Assembly (NCBI RefSeq): GCF_000204055.1
Contig: NW_006768848.1
Span: forward strand, 124,001 to 188,000
Length of the DNA: 64,000 bases
Reading direction: 5' to 3'
Source of the DNA: Melampsora larici-populina 98AG31
Lineage: Eukaryota > Basidiomycota > Pucciniomycetes > Pucciniales > Melampsoraceae
The notes under the pieces are model-generated. The model did no database searches and was not told the DNA's origin. It was given only the letters and a program-made list of their open reading frames with translations. Every line of letters begins with the position of its first letter. Position 1 is the first letter of the stretch. The translations under genes were made by a program, and so were the position numbers. Below, piece by piece: positions 11,457 through 23,513 of this stretch.

Positions 11457-13034
11457 AAAACAGCAACAAAAAGAGAAAACATATAAAGAAAGAAATATCA
11501 ACTACTGTTAGAGAAGAGATTGAGTGAATTAGAAAGTATTCTACCTGCGAGCTCGAAGAAATTCGTAGAGCACGCGACAGAGATTTTTAGAAAGGTTTTA
11601 AAACAAATTGATCTGAGTTAAGAGTATAATAAAAAATCAGTTTAATAATAAGAAAACAAAAGTTGAGAAAAAATAATGAGATAGCAGAAAGAGAAATTAC
11701 TCACTGATCCTTTTCGACGAGAAAAGAATCAGAAAGGAGAGGGAAACAAAATTCAAAGAGAGAGTTGATATCCCAAAAGATTCCTCCATATCACCCCTTG
11801 ATTCCATTTACCAGTTTACCCCTTTGTACAGTTAATTTCACCAACACGTCTTCATTTTAGATCAACTTCTTCAACCTCCACTAAAACTTTCTAAATACCC
11901 AAAAATGGAAAATGATCTTTGACACGTAAAAGATAACATCTGAACACACTCTATCAGATAGTATCTTAACAGTATGTAGTCAATTTTTGAAATGCTTATG
12001 TCAGACAGAAAAAGATCACAAAATGTGTTACATATGTCAGGTTGTGGGCGTGTTGAGGCACAAATTTTTTAGTCTTTTTCACATGCCTAGGCACCACTTG
12101 GTGCACCAGGCGCATTTTTTTAGAAACAAATTGCCAAGAACCAAAATGTTGTCTTTGCATTAATATTTGTTTGATGTTTGTATTGGTAGAGCTATCTACC
12201 ACAGTAATGTTGCCTATTATAGGTGAGAGAAGTTACAAAGACTTGTCATCAAATCTCACAGCAAGTATCCAAGTCTCCAATGATGGAAACAGGACATAGA
12301 ACTCCTGAGCTTTGCTTTGATTTTTTGAAAAGGCACACACTGCACCCACAACCTGAAGTGATACATATGATTTACTTATTCAGATGAGCAGATGACTCTG
12401 TATGTACATGATTGCTACCAAATTACTCAGCCATCTCCACATATGTAGTGTGGGTCTTATGGCTCAACTGTACAGTGATAGATCCTTTCACAATCAATCA
12501 TACTTTCAATCATATTCCCCTTCCAACTTGGGGAAGAAGTTTGATGTTTGAAGGGTTTGCTTTCTAAATACTATTTTGCCACTTTTTTTGTCTGTTTGCA
12601 TATCATTTACACCATAATTTCTTTTCATTTGATTTTCTACACTCTTGAAACAATCTTGGTGTTGGACTGTGCACACTCTCCCTTTTGTGCATACTCAGCC
12701 AAGAAGTTGGTGTGTGAACCCATTGTAAACATATTGTGGACAAAATCCACAATTGAAGCAAGTTGCGGACTTGGACACCACAACTTTCCTCAATTGGGTT
12801 TTGAACCAATTCATTCCTGTGGTGTGATGTAAGACAGAGTGAGAGTGTGGATAAAGTTGAAAGTCTGAACCACATTGTCTGCCCGGCTCACGATCTTGGG
12901 GCAGGGCTTTAGGGCCATGAGAGTCGGACCGGGTGACAGTCGGTTTGAGAAGCACTCGGACCAGGTGGACATGGTGTCAGGGAATCTCACTGGGGTTTTC
13001 GCGTTCACCTTCCCACTCAACCTGCCAGTATCTT
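11457..13034. other. AT-rich intergenic DNA, possible LTR-type remnant at left
   Basis: After the tandem duplication comes about 330 bp of A-rich sequence. A hairpin near 11709-11736 (TGATCCTTTTC ... GAAAAGAATCA) is preceded by ACTCAC. The remainder to the NAA50-like gene has short frames only. A GC-rich patch at 12880-12990 stands out but matches nothing I know. Confidence 0.4.
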
Positions 13035-14056
13035 ATGTCTCAAATGTCGATGACAACAACCTCTACCACAACCATCAAGACTACGAAGCAATCGCAAGGT
13101 TCGACCTCGAAGTCTGTTCTAGTAGATCTGTAAGTTTCTCGACCATTTTTCGGATACTCTATGGATTCCAATTGATAACATTTCCAAAACTTTGACTTCG
13201 ATTTCACGTCCATGTCTTGCCTTCACGAACAGTACACCTAACAATGTAGGGACTGTTAGAAAGATCAACACGGTTCTATTTCCAGTTCGATATTCTGAGA
13301 AGTTTTATCTTCAAATCTTAGAGGAGTCTCTTTCGGATTTTTGCAAACTGAGTTCAGTGCCAGTTTCAATTTCTTCGAGTTTACCCTGTGTATTGTGAAT
13401 TGACTGTGTCTTCAATTTAGTTTTTTTCAATGATCTACCTGTTGGCGCCGTTTGCTGCGGAGTGGAGCCTATCTTACCTTCGGATTCAACAGATGGATCT
13501 TCCGCAAAGCCAACAGAGGGAAAGCTATGTATGTCTGCTACCGGTTATCTGATCGAGCTGCTTCTATGACTCGGCCAACCTACTGATCAATGATGTCTGA
13601 TCACTTCAAGATATCATGACACTGGGTGTTTTAGCGCCCTATCGCCGTCGAGGTTTAGCGACAAAACTTCTCGATCACGTCATACAAGAAGCCTTGAAGA
13701 GTCAAGAGACGATCACGCCCGTTCCCACACCGCAACCTGATCCTACTCCTGCCCCACCTGTCGAATTGAAGAAAACAATCCAAAAAGGCAAAAAAGCAGC
13801 AAATAGCAAGACGCACGAGTTGCCAAAAGTGCCACCTAAAGCTATTGTTACTCCGACCGAAGAAGAAGAGAAAGTGCATCTACCTAAACTTACCTCGGTT
13901 TATGTTCATGTTCAATTTGGGAATGATGATGCCAAAACATTTTATGAACGTCATGGGTTTGTGGTGGAAGGTGAAGTTAAAGATTATTATAGAAAAATCG
14001 AACCTCGTGATGCTTGGATTCTTGTTAAACAAATAACAAAGCCGGTTGAAGCTTGA
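13035..14056 (+). CDS. NAA50: NAA50-type N-terminal protein acetyltransferase (GNAT)
   Basis: Exons 13035-13129, 13233-13351, 13421-13528, 13611-14056; 255 residues in phase. NAA50 acetylates the alpha-amino group of nascent proteins beginning with Met and works with the NatA complex. Visible family signatures: LTPNNVGTVRKINTVLFPVR and YSEKFY in exon 2, FFNDLPVGAVCCGVE in exon 3, YIMTLGVLAPYRRRGLATKL (acetyl-CoA loop RRRGLA) at the start of exon 4, and YVHVQFGNDDAKTFYERHGF near the C-terminus. About 60 residues rich in Pro, Lys and Glu separate the last two motifs, where compact NAA50 proteins have only a short link; see findings. Human NAA50 is about 170 residues, so the insertion and a 30-residue Ser/Thr-rich N-terminus account for the extra length. 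The start is the first ATG of the open exon. Confidence 0.88.
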
Positions 14057-16360
14057 AGATATTTTAGAATACTTCTCATAGGGATTAGATCCCTCAAGAA
14101 AACCCAAACATATGGGAATGTGGTCTGTATACTCCGCATTTTGTGTCAAATCTCAATTATTCCAGCACATCACAACAGGTGTATATTCAAAAAGCTACCG
14201 GACTTTGATGTGGGTTATTTACATCAATGTGTAAACCCTTATCTCTGACACATGCAAATCTCGAGAACCTCTCATGATTTTTTGGATAGTCATAAAATCC
14301 TGTATTCTTGTTTTGATTGATTGATTGTAATGTAGGGAGCAGCTTTTGCATCTTTCATGTATGATGAAGTCAAAACATTAGGGCCTGTTTGGCTGTCTCA
14401 CGAAAACCATATATGGTGAAATACAGTGCACCACTAAAGCCAAAAGCTGTTTTTTTAGTCAAAACACTTATTTTTGAAAAAAACAGTGGTGTTTGGCAAT
14501 GAGATTTGGTCAAAAAAGGATTGTATTTGATGAAAAAATCTTCCATTGTGAAAAACAGCCTCAAGGCTGTTTTACAGATGGAAAACTGTCCTTACCCCTC
14601 CGCCTCCATCAAACTCGTCCCATATTGCTTTACCCCACACCCTTTGAAATCATTTGCACCTCTCCTTTCCATTGCTCAGCCAATTTTGTCACTTGGACTC
14701 CAAGATGCTCTGACTTCCACTCTCAATCTAGGTTTTCATTCAACTCTACCTATTTTTGTGCTTCACTCCACCTTCATCAGGTCTTAGCTCAACCTACCTT
14801 GTTGCTGGTTGTCATCTCTGGCTTTATATCTTACTATACATAGTTTCTATCATTACTCCAATCCTACTTTCAATATATTGCTTCAAATCAATGCAGTTTT
14901 CTATCAACAGTACAAATGTAGTATGCTACTTGCTTTAGTCCTTTATGACTCAATGTGTTCTCAGCACATCATAACTTGCTGTTTACAACATGTATGTAGT
15001 GTGCAAAAAATGAAAAAACCAATTCAGATGGTTGATGACCACTATGTAGGATGGTTTGAAGAAAAGAACAGACATTTTGATGTTAGAAAGAATCCTAGTT
15101 TTATGCACCTTTGCAGTTGTTAACAAGCAGTCAAATGACCATAAAGAGGTTGACAACAAACCTGTTGACATTTGTTGACCATTCAATAATTTTATAACCA
15201 AATTCCAGGTGTTTCAAATTTACCCCTTGAAAAAGGGGCAGATCAAAATTCTGTTTTTGTGTAACAATTGCATAACCTTGACCTCCAGTGAAGAAGAAAG
15301 CCAAGAACCAAGCACCAGTGGCAGTTAAACCAAAGGCCAAGCCGAATTCAAGTGGCAAGGTGGGTTTCATTCATAATGCTGAGACCCAATGATCAATTGT
15401 AACTGATGTCTTCCTTTGCTCTTCAACTAGTAAGTGTGCCAGATTCCCAACACCAGCTGATTGTATATGGAGATTTCATTTTCTGAAGTTGTTTGCCCTT
15501 GGGGCAAATTTTGAGGAAACATATGGCAATACATAATCATGCTCAGACTGATTGATATACATGTAAATAGTATTTTCCAAAAGTTTTGGCCTTTAGCCTA
15601 GAATCAACAAATCACAGAAAAATTTGACTGCTCATGTACATTCCACAATTACATGTAGAAAGATGCCTTGTACAGGAAGACTGCACAGACCAAAAATGTG
15701 GAGAAGCTCCTTTCAGAAAGGAAAATTAAGTTTAAGTTATATGTTTATTGATAAATATTGAATATATTCAAGATCCAAGTCTTGAGTATAGTACAAAAAT
15801 GATATTTTTCATCTGTGATTTTTTTTAAACCTCAATTAACCCTGGCTCACAGCACAGCCAACCACATTTTTGGCAGCACAGCTCAAATTTTGGTGGCTCA
15901 AATTATGTAACTTCAAGGGCAGTGGAAAAAAAATGAAGAAAAAATAGCAACTGGCAGCAGAACTTGTGTGCGGGAGCGCTTCACCACTATGTGGGCAAAA
16001 AAGAAGCCATTTGATCTTTGAAAGTGAAAAAAATGATAAAAGGTATATATACAAGTGTATAAACAATTGGAAAGAAACATAAAGGGAAAGCATGGTAAAA
16101 GATTGTAAACAAGTGTTTAGAAAATGAAGTACAAAAAAAACAAGAACTACAAGTTTGTTGAGCTTGATTGAAGTGACTATCTTGTTGTAAAAAATCACAA
16201 AGTCCAATCCAGTCCTTTCATCACCTTCATTGGAAGTATTGTTTGGAGGAGGGGTATACCAAAGAGATAAAACACCATAAGTTCATAAACCAAACCAAAT
16301 CAAAGATGATTGTAAGCTCAAGAAGGCTTATTTATCATAATAAGGAATAATATGTTCTGT
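14057..16360. other. Intergenic DNA, no supportable gene
   Basis: Short frames of up to 123 codons on both strands, without domains. A GGGCCTGTTTGGCTG motif at 14381 resembles the terminus of some hAT-type MITEs, but I found no matching inverted end. Low-complexity A/T tracts are frequent between 15700 and 16200. Confidence 0.4.
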
Positions 16361-17965
16361 TTAAATTCTGTTAACTTCATCTTTACCCAAAAACTCCACA
16401 ATCTCAGGAGCAAGTCCAGTCAAAGTTTTTTCATAAGTATCAACACAAGTTCCAATAAAATTGGTCAAAACCAATTGTAACTTGTGATGATAGGAATGGA
16501 CCGGAATTTTCAGCTCCATACCAAAACTTTTGATTGATTGAGAATCGGTTTGAAGACCGGTCACACCAAAATTGGGAGGTGTGAAGACTTATCCATGGAA
16601 ATAAGATGGACAAGCTTTCAATCAAAGTGGTGTCCATTGAAAAGGCTTTTATCAAAAATTTGTGATTGATTGAAAGCCTGCATTAATGTAGTGAGTAGAG
16701 GCTTGAACCAGATTGGTGTAGATGTAATATGGTCAGCGGAAACCCCTGCACCCATATTCATCAGGACCAGAATGTCAGTGAGATACAAAACTCCTGGGGA
16801 CTCAGCTTTCCGGGCAGCAGAGCAGCTGTGTGAGGCACTGTGCGCTTCTGGCTACACTGCGGGCCAGATTCTTCTCAATACATAACTCAGTAGTCAATTT
16901 AAATTGTGAAGGTTGATAGAATATATATTCTTGGTGGGGAAATACAGGAGAAGTTTTACACAGATTTATGATGTCATATGACATCATCTCAATTTTACTG
17001 GTATCACATATTTTGTTGTGACTGATCCATAACATTGTGCTACCAGACATGTATTACTTTGAAAACAAATTGAAATTACCTGCCAGTGACCAGTAGTTGG
17101 GGGCTGTGTAATTAATGGTGTGCAAGGAAACATTGTGCAACATTATTTATATGTATGTCAGCAATGCCCAGGACCGTGATGGTATTTTGAAGACTTTCCA
17201 ATTTGACACTGGCAGGATGTTGTTTCTTCCAAAGAATTTCAATGGTTTGGCAATTAACTAAATCACCTTGGAGTGTTTGTATGTATCTGTCCTTTGAATC
17301 TACTGACATACCACACTGGTCAGCCATATGATCAAAAACTTGAGAAACTCTCTTATTGGGAGCATATATCAATTGGAGTAGAAATTGTTTTGAATTATGA
17401 CAAAGGAACTATCCATTTTGGGGAAAGAAGTAGTGATTCTGGTTTTAGGCTGTTGACCTGGCTTGGTTATGTATTTATACATAGCTTGAGTTTGGTGAGT
17501 CTTCAGGGTGGCATACCAATGGTTGATATGATTGGCTTTGGGTGGAAATAGTTCATATTTTCCTGGCAGAGCCTTGGCAAAAGGCATAGCTTTCCGGAAA
17601 GGATCCAATTCACAGCTTGAGCTGTGTCCTTGAAGCTACTTCACCAGATAATCTGGGACAAACTGAAATTACCCTCATGTACCATGGAACAGATGACTAG
17701 ATGCTTCAACTCTGAATTGGTGGACTTTTTGTAGAATATCAGTCTTATCCATACACAGTAAAGGCTGTAAATGATATGTGCCAGACGTAAGCCTTCTCAA
17801 CATCAATTGTTGTGTGGATTGAAGGGATTCCAATGCCCACTTGGCTGCTCTAAGACTTGTGCTCAGTCCCATAGTATGTAGGAATTTGGTAACCCTGAAT
17901 GATACCCCAGTGGCCGCAACCATTGGGGCATTGTGCAGCTGCAAGCCTTTGCACAACAGTTGCAC
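16361..17965 (-). pseudogene. Degenerate DUF6589-like repeat gene
   Basis: Minus-strand fragments at 17965-17675, 17608-17369, 17372-17112 and 16564-16361 read like pieces of the DUF6589 family, a repeat-associated fungal protein of unknown function common in basidiomycete genomes. The first fragment contains GLSTSLRAAKWALESL and ends with a region resembling the family's 'HxxxxxxSxxMFHGTWG' block. The second has 'PFRKAMPFAKALPGKYELFPP' followed by a region on 'ATLKTHQTQAMYKYI'. Adjacent fragments lie in different frames without obvious introns, so the gene is broken. Family assignment comes from remembered motif order. Confidence 0.45.
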
Positions 17966-18124
17966 ACAAACATAATCATAGCCCAGATGGTGCTAGAGAC
18001 CTACAGAAACAGGTGTTGTATGTCAAAAGTAACACTCCTGAAAATTTGATAATTCATTACTACTGACCATGTGAGAAAACAAGTTTGACAAGACACTAAG
18101 CTACGTAACAAACAGACAAGACAA

Positions 18125-18306
18125 CCTTTATAAAGGTGACAGAACACTTATCAGCCTGTGTTGACAAGACACACTGAGGCTGAAGAAAAGACAACGAGTT
18201 CTAAACTCGAACAAACCTTTATAAAGGTGACAGAACACTTATCAGCCTGTGTTGACAAGACACACTGAGGCTGAAGAAAAGACAACGAGTTCTAAACTCA
18301 AACAAA
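18125..18306. repeat. Near-perfect tandem duplication, 91-bp unit
   Basis: The unit starting CCTTTATAAAGGTGACAGAA at 18125 repeats at 18216; the copies differ by a base or so near the end of the unit (AACTCG versus AACTCA). The unit starts with a 12-bp palindrome containing TTTATAAA. About 190 bp downstream lies a hairpin (18485-18520, TAGAATCTTTTTCC ... GGGAAAAAGTTCTA) preceded by ACTCACG, the same arrangement as at 11318-11736. Confidence 0.85.
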
Positions 18307-18619
18307 CCTGAAAATGGGACAAGGAGGATTATGGATGATAATCTAATAGAGAAAAGTTATAGAGAGTGAAGAGAGGAATGGTAAGTGAGGAAGAAAAACA
18401 TTAGAGTGTATCAAGTAGTGGTTCAGTAGAATTCTTAATACGACAGTGAAGAAGAGAATATCAAATTGGTGATAACTCACGTTTAGAATCTTTTTCCTCA
18501 ATGAGGGAAAAAGTTCTAAATGTGAAGAGAGGCATGGATATAAGAGAAATTGTCAAAATGATAATATTGTAATCAGAAACAACATGTCCACTTTCTAATC
18601 AACTGTCAATCCCAATCTG

Positions 18620-19150
18620 GTGAGTTCTTCCAATACTTCCTAAATGTGATTCATTCACAAATCCCAAACATTCCAACATTTCTACCCCTTGTCCATGTAT
18701 CCTAATTTCAACTTCATGTGTTTCATTTAAATATGTTCATAACACCATTCCTCCTGTCCACACTATACTTAATTGATTCATGTCTCTTTTGACCTTCATT
18801 GGTTTTGAACCGTACACAATTTATTCCAACAGACCATTGCATGCTGTGAGATTAGAATCTTGCTCTGGTATATATTCAATCTTGTTGTCTTTGAGAGATT
18901 CCACATCTACATACATCCTCTTCAGTTTTGATCAATTTCCGGTATATATCTGTTGCTTTCCATCTTGTCCCATACATCAAAACTTGGGCCACCAGTGGTT
19001 AAGAATGCTCTAGTGGATCACAGCATCTGATAACCGACTCTAGGGCATATAAGAAAGGCATATTGATTTGCATGTGTTCTTCTTTCACCGTGTGTTCTTC
19101 CTATTCTTCCATCTGTTTTGTGTCAAAGAAGACAGAATGTCTTGGAGGTC
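18620..19150. other. Intergenic DNA, nothing recognised
   Basis: One 77-codon frame only, without a domain or signal peptide. No repeat structure is visible until the MITE pair that begins at 19155. Confidence 0.4.
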
Positions 19151-19154
19151 TTAT

Positions 19155-19337
19155 CACTGCAAAGATAATGTATTTTTCCAAGGTGAAAAATGATTGACAT
19201 TAATGCACAAAATGATCAATAATGCAGAATTAATGCAGAAAAATGCAGAATTAATGCAGAATTAATGCATTTTTAATCATTTTGTGAAATAAATGTAATC
19301 ATTTTTCACCTCGGAAAAATACATTATATTTGCAGTG
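19155..19337. mobile_element. 183-bp MITE with CACTGC termini
   Basis: The left end CACTGCAAAGATAATGTATT and the right end, reverse complemented, CACTGCAAATATAATGTATT extend as inverted repeats through the GGTGAAAAATGATT block (about 41 bp). Both sides are followed by TAT (19152-19154 and 19338-19340), a possible 3-bp duplication. The centre is a short-period repeat of 'AATGCAGAATT' (about 19230-19270). Confidence 0.75.
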
Positions 19338-19346
19338 TATAATTTA

Positions 19347-19503
19347 CGGTACTCAAAGCAAGTATGTACGCGTACATACTTTTTGCTACATAGTTTTTTT
19401 TGGCGGGGAAAACGAGTCCAAAAGTATATTCGTTTTATTTTCCCCGCCAAAAAAAAGTATATACGACAACTATATACGTGTAACTATGTAGCTTTGAGTA
19501 CCG
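19347..19503. mobile_element. 157-bp palindromic MITE, TA-flanked
   Basis: Begins CGGTACTCAAAGC and ends GCTTTGAGTACCG, flanked by TA at 19345-19346 and 19504-19505. The interior contains a second nested inverted pair (TTTTTTTGGCGGGGAAAA and TTTTCCCCGCCAAAAAAA). No coding potential. It lies 9 bp from the previous MITE. Confidence 0.8.
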
Positions 19504-19519
19504 TAAATCCACTTAACTT

Positions 19520-19790
19520 GGAGGTCTCCAAACCCTTACGGGATTGAACAACTGACCAAGTGAATTTCACGACGCCGTATGTCTCAAAGACCTTTGATTC
19601 ATTTAACATGGAGGTCTTCAAACCCTAACAGGATTGAACAGATTGAACAAATGTCTGAGTTTGGTTGAGATTGTCTCGAAGGACTGTTGATCCACGATGT
19701 TGCATGGAGTCCTTCGAATCCTAGTGGGATTGAACAACTCGTAGCTTTGATTGAGATTGTCTCGGAGAATTGTTGGTCCACGACGTATAG
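19520..19790. repeat. Three degenerate tandem repeats, about 90-95 bp
   Basis: Copies begin at about 19520, 19610 and 19706. They share GGAGGTCTTCAAACCC, then GGATTGAAC, then a segment around 'GAGATTGTCTCG'. They are diverged and carry no clear open frame of their own. Confidence 0.65.
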
Positions 19791-19823
19791 CGTGCACGGG
19801 CTTGTGTCGAGCTAAACCGTATA

Positions 19824-19912
19824 CAGTCATTTAAGAAAAGCTTGCCCTAAATTGCCCGCAAAACTCGAGCGAATTGGCGGGGAATTTGGGGCAAGCTTTT
19901 CTTAAATGACTG
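19824..19912. mobile_element. 89-bp palindromic MITE, TA-flanked (copy 1)
   Basis: The left end CAGTCATTTAAGAAAAGCTT is an exact inverted copy of the right end, and TA flanks both sides (19822-19823 and 19913-19914). It contains GCAAAACTCGAGC. The same family, same length and opposite orientation recurs at 28630-28718. Confidence 0.85.
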
Positions 19913-20895
19913 TATGATTTTTTGCCGAACGGGCCCTCACTCACAAAGTTCATCTCTGGGTTCAACTTCTGTCGTAAATGGAAATTCAGTGACAAGCGCT
20001 TTCAAAGTCAGTAATTACGGCGGTGGCCAACCAAGTGGATCAGAAGTCAGAACAAGTCAACGCGACTTTTCAGACACCTGATCTTTTGGTGACTGCAAAA
20101 GTCGGAATTCTTTTTCTAAATATGAAAAAAGTGGTATGAATATTATTGTGTAGACGCGCCACTCCCTTCTTTGGGTTCCGCTCGCGATCTTCATCGCGTC
20201 TTTGATCGATGAAGAGCTTTTTCAAGCGTAGTTTCTAAAGTGCGAATGGATTGTATTTTCTACATACCCATTCAAGATATCAATCGATTCATCACCAAGC
20301 AATTCACCAAATATCTAACAATTGCAATGAGGCTATGAGCATCGCGAGATGATTTTGTGTGTGTCGCTTTCGATCGCAGGTGTTCGATCCCCATGGAATC
20401 GAACAAGTCATCCTCAAAAAATTATGTAGGATACCTGAGACAAGATTTCTTAAATTCCTCATAATCTCCATGATTTTATTATCCGTTTAGCGATGATAGA
20501 AACTTAAAAACCTCCTTATCACACCATCCAGAAACCTAAAGCAGTGATATCTTAATTGGACGGATTATCAACTGAAATCAAACTTATAATCCGATATCAG
20601 ACCTGTCAGTTTCTGAAAGTATGCAGGTGGGGATCGAATATATATCCCCACCGATACAGTTGCTGACCCAAAGTAACGTTTTCCATCATCAGCGATCTGA
20701 CAAAGGGGAGACACGTCCATCGTATATCTCTTAGCCTTTTTGACTGGGTAAATCGGCCCCTCCGGAGTGATTTCAGTGAAATATTTAACCACTTTGATTC
20801 TCTAGAAAACCTTGCCAACTCTTCCCCTCTCGACATACTCTCAAAAATATTTGTTTTTACTGACTGAAGTACACAGCTTATAATCATTCCCGAGC

Positions 20896-23513
20896 ATGAG
20901 ATCTTATTCCTTAATGGTTGATGGCGATAAACGCGCCAGCCCAACTCAAAAGAAAAAAGTCATCATCATAGGTATTCAATTCCTTCTCTCTTGAGATTCG
21001 ATTACTTTTATTCATCCCTGATTTTAATCCTTGATTGTTTGCTTGTTTGATCGTTTTCTAGGTGCAGGCGTTGGTGGTCTGGCTACTGCAGCACGACTTG
21101 CTCGAGCGGGACTAGACGTCACTGTTGTAGAAAGAAATGACTTTAGTGGTGGTAGATGTAGTTTGATCGAAAAGGATGGGTTCCGATTCGATCGTGGTCC
21201 TAGTGAGCCTACATGATCATCTCACGCTTTTCTTGCCCGCCTTAAGGACTCACTCAAATGCCTTGATCATAAGCTAATGTCTGGTTAATTCAATAGGTTT
21301 TTACTTGATGCCAGAAGTCTTTGAAGACCTTTTCGATGATTTGAACGAAAAGGTTGAAGATTGGTATGAATTGAAGAAATGCGAACCTAATTATATGTTG
21401 AGTAGCAGATTTCTATTCGATCATTCAATCAACTCTTGCAGAAACAGACTCTTGCACAGAGTTCTCATCAAGACATCGCAAGCCGTATCATCGCACTCAT
21501 GTTGACTTTGTCTCAACTCTGTTTCTCCCTTTACAAAGTGTACACTACGATGATAAGGAGAAGCTTACATTGACAACCGATATGCCCAAGATGAAAGCTG
21601 AGATCGAGCGCTTCGAAGGTAAAGATGGTTGGGCTAGATTCTTGAATTTCTTAGCTGAAGTCAGTAATTTCTACTCTTGATTTATCTTGAGTATATGCAG
21701 ACATCTCATCTCTATGCTGACCTTTTTTTGTGTTTGTCAAAAAACCATGCTTAGGGTCAACTCCACTACGAAGTGGGTCTTTCTTTGTCCTTTTTACTTG
21801 AGATTTCCTTTCATTCGATTGACCCATGATCTACCTTCGAATAGGCTTCGATAAAACATGTCCTTCTCAAGAATTTTCCATCCCTCATTTCCGTCTTGAA
21901 GCTTGACTTGGCAATGTGAGTAATCCGATAACTCTTCACAAAGACTCGTGACATACAAAGAAGTCTCATTTGCATTTTTTCGTCATGTAGAACTGCTATG
22001 AAAATCCACGTCTTTGATAATCTTCATCGAAGAGCAAGTAATTATTTTTGGACTGAAAGATTGAGAAGAGCTTTTACATTTTCCAGCATGTATCGTGAGT
22101 GATCCATCTAAATTCATTTCAATAGCATTTACTTTATCTAACATCTTATCCATCTACATGTTGTTCGTACAACCTACTTTCTCAGTGGGAATGTCACCTT
22201 ACAATGCACCTGCAACTTACAATCTACTTCAATATACCGAACTTGCTCAAGGTAAGTCATGAATCTTTTATACTACAGATATTGCCAATTTGAGCCTCTG
22301 ACGCTCCTTACATCTCTTACATTCATCTTGACAGGTATCTGGTACCCCGAAGGTGGCTTTCACGCTTTGCCCCGTTCCCTAGAATCAATCGCAAAGAAAA
22401 ATGGAGCGAAATTCATATATTCAAGTCCAGTAAAACAAATCCTTACCAACGAAGATAAATCATCTAAAGCTACTGGTATAGAACTCGAATCAGGAGAAGT
22501 CTTAAGTGCAGATGCAGTGATCTCAAACGCAGATTTAGTTTGGACCTATGAAAACCTTTTACCAGCCACTTCATTTAGCAAAAGTTTAAGTAAGAATTCA
22601 AAATTAACATGTAGTTCAATATCGTTTTATTGGGCAATCAAGCGAAAGATGCCTTCATTAGTTACACATCAAGTTTTTTTGGCAAAAGATTATAGAGCAA
22701 GTTTTGATACGATCTTCGATTCACATTTAATGCCAGATCAACCAAGTTTTTATGTAAATGTACCAAGTAGAATCGATCCAACTGCTGCACCACCTGAAAA
22801 AGACGCCATGATCATACTCGTACCTATAGGTCATTTAGATGAATCGAATTCTAAATTAGATTGGAATCAAGTTATTTCAAGTGCTCGTCAATTTGTGATC
22901 AACACACTTGAACAAAACATCTTACAACCTGGTGATCTTCTTCCTGGTGAAAGGTTTAGTGATTTGATCGAGTTTGAACTACTTAATACTCCTCATACTT
23001 GGCAAAAGGATTTAAACCTTTTCAAGGGTAGTATCCTTGGTCTTTCTCATAATATTCTTCAAGTGGTTAACTTTCGACCTGGAATTCGCCATTCTACTAT
23101 CGATGGAATGTATTTTGTTGGGGCTTCTACTCAGTAAGATCATCTTCTCTTATCTTTGATTCTGGTCTGTTTCCAATTAATCTGATGATGGTTTTGTATC
23201 AAATAGTCCTGGTACTGGTGTTCCAGTAGTTGCTTGTGGATCCAAGTTAACTTCAGAAGCTGTTCTCAAAGACCTCGGTATCAACATTCCATGGAGTAAC
23301 GTACCCAAAAGTGATCGTCCACCTCAAAGTGACCCGGTCAAGAAATTTCAATCTTCATTTTCTGATAGAGCCAGAGATTTAAATAAGTTATCTAAACCAG
23401 GATTTTTAGAGTTTGAAGGTATTATGATCCAACATGGTCTTTTGATTATCTTCTTGTCTGCTATTGCTTATGTATTCTATGGTCAGCAAATCCTTTCATC
23501 CTTTTCCTCTTGA
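20896..23513 (+). CDS. carB: Phytoene desaturase (carotenoid biosynthesis)
   Basis: Ten exons in phase, 600 residues: 20896-20971, 21062-21202, 21297-21396, 21539-21659, 21755-21772, 21845-21915, 21991-22094, 22186-22251, 22335-23133, 23207-23513. The enzyme introduces the double bonds that turn phytoene into lycopene or related carotenes. The FAD-binding GAGVGGLATAARLARAG motif is at residues 26-42 and is split by intron 1. Further family motifs are RGPSFYLMPEVF, MYLGMSPYNAPATYNLLQY and IWYPEGGFHALP. The C-terminal bacterial-type desaturase signature HPGTGVPVVACGSKL starts exon 10. A C-terminal helix (IMIQHGLLIIFLSAIAYVF) suggests membrane attachment. Length matches fungal homologues (about 580-620). 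Exon 5 is only 18 nt. No other carotenoid gene lies nearby. Confidence 0.93.

Noticed and set aside
14381..14600. GGGCCTGTTTGGCTG motif resembling a hAT-type MITE end
   Set aside because: No matching inverted terminus or 8-bp duplication found nearby.
20568..20944. Minus-strand frames of 74 and 112 codons overlapping the phytoene desaturase 5' region
   Set aside because: They lie in the promoter and first exon of a well-supported gene and show no domain.
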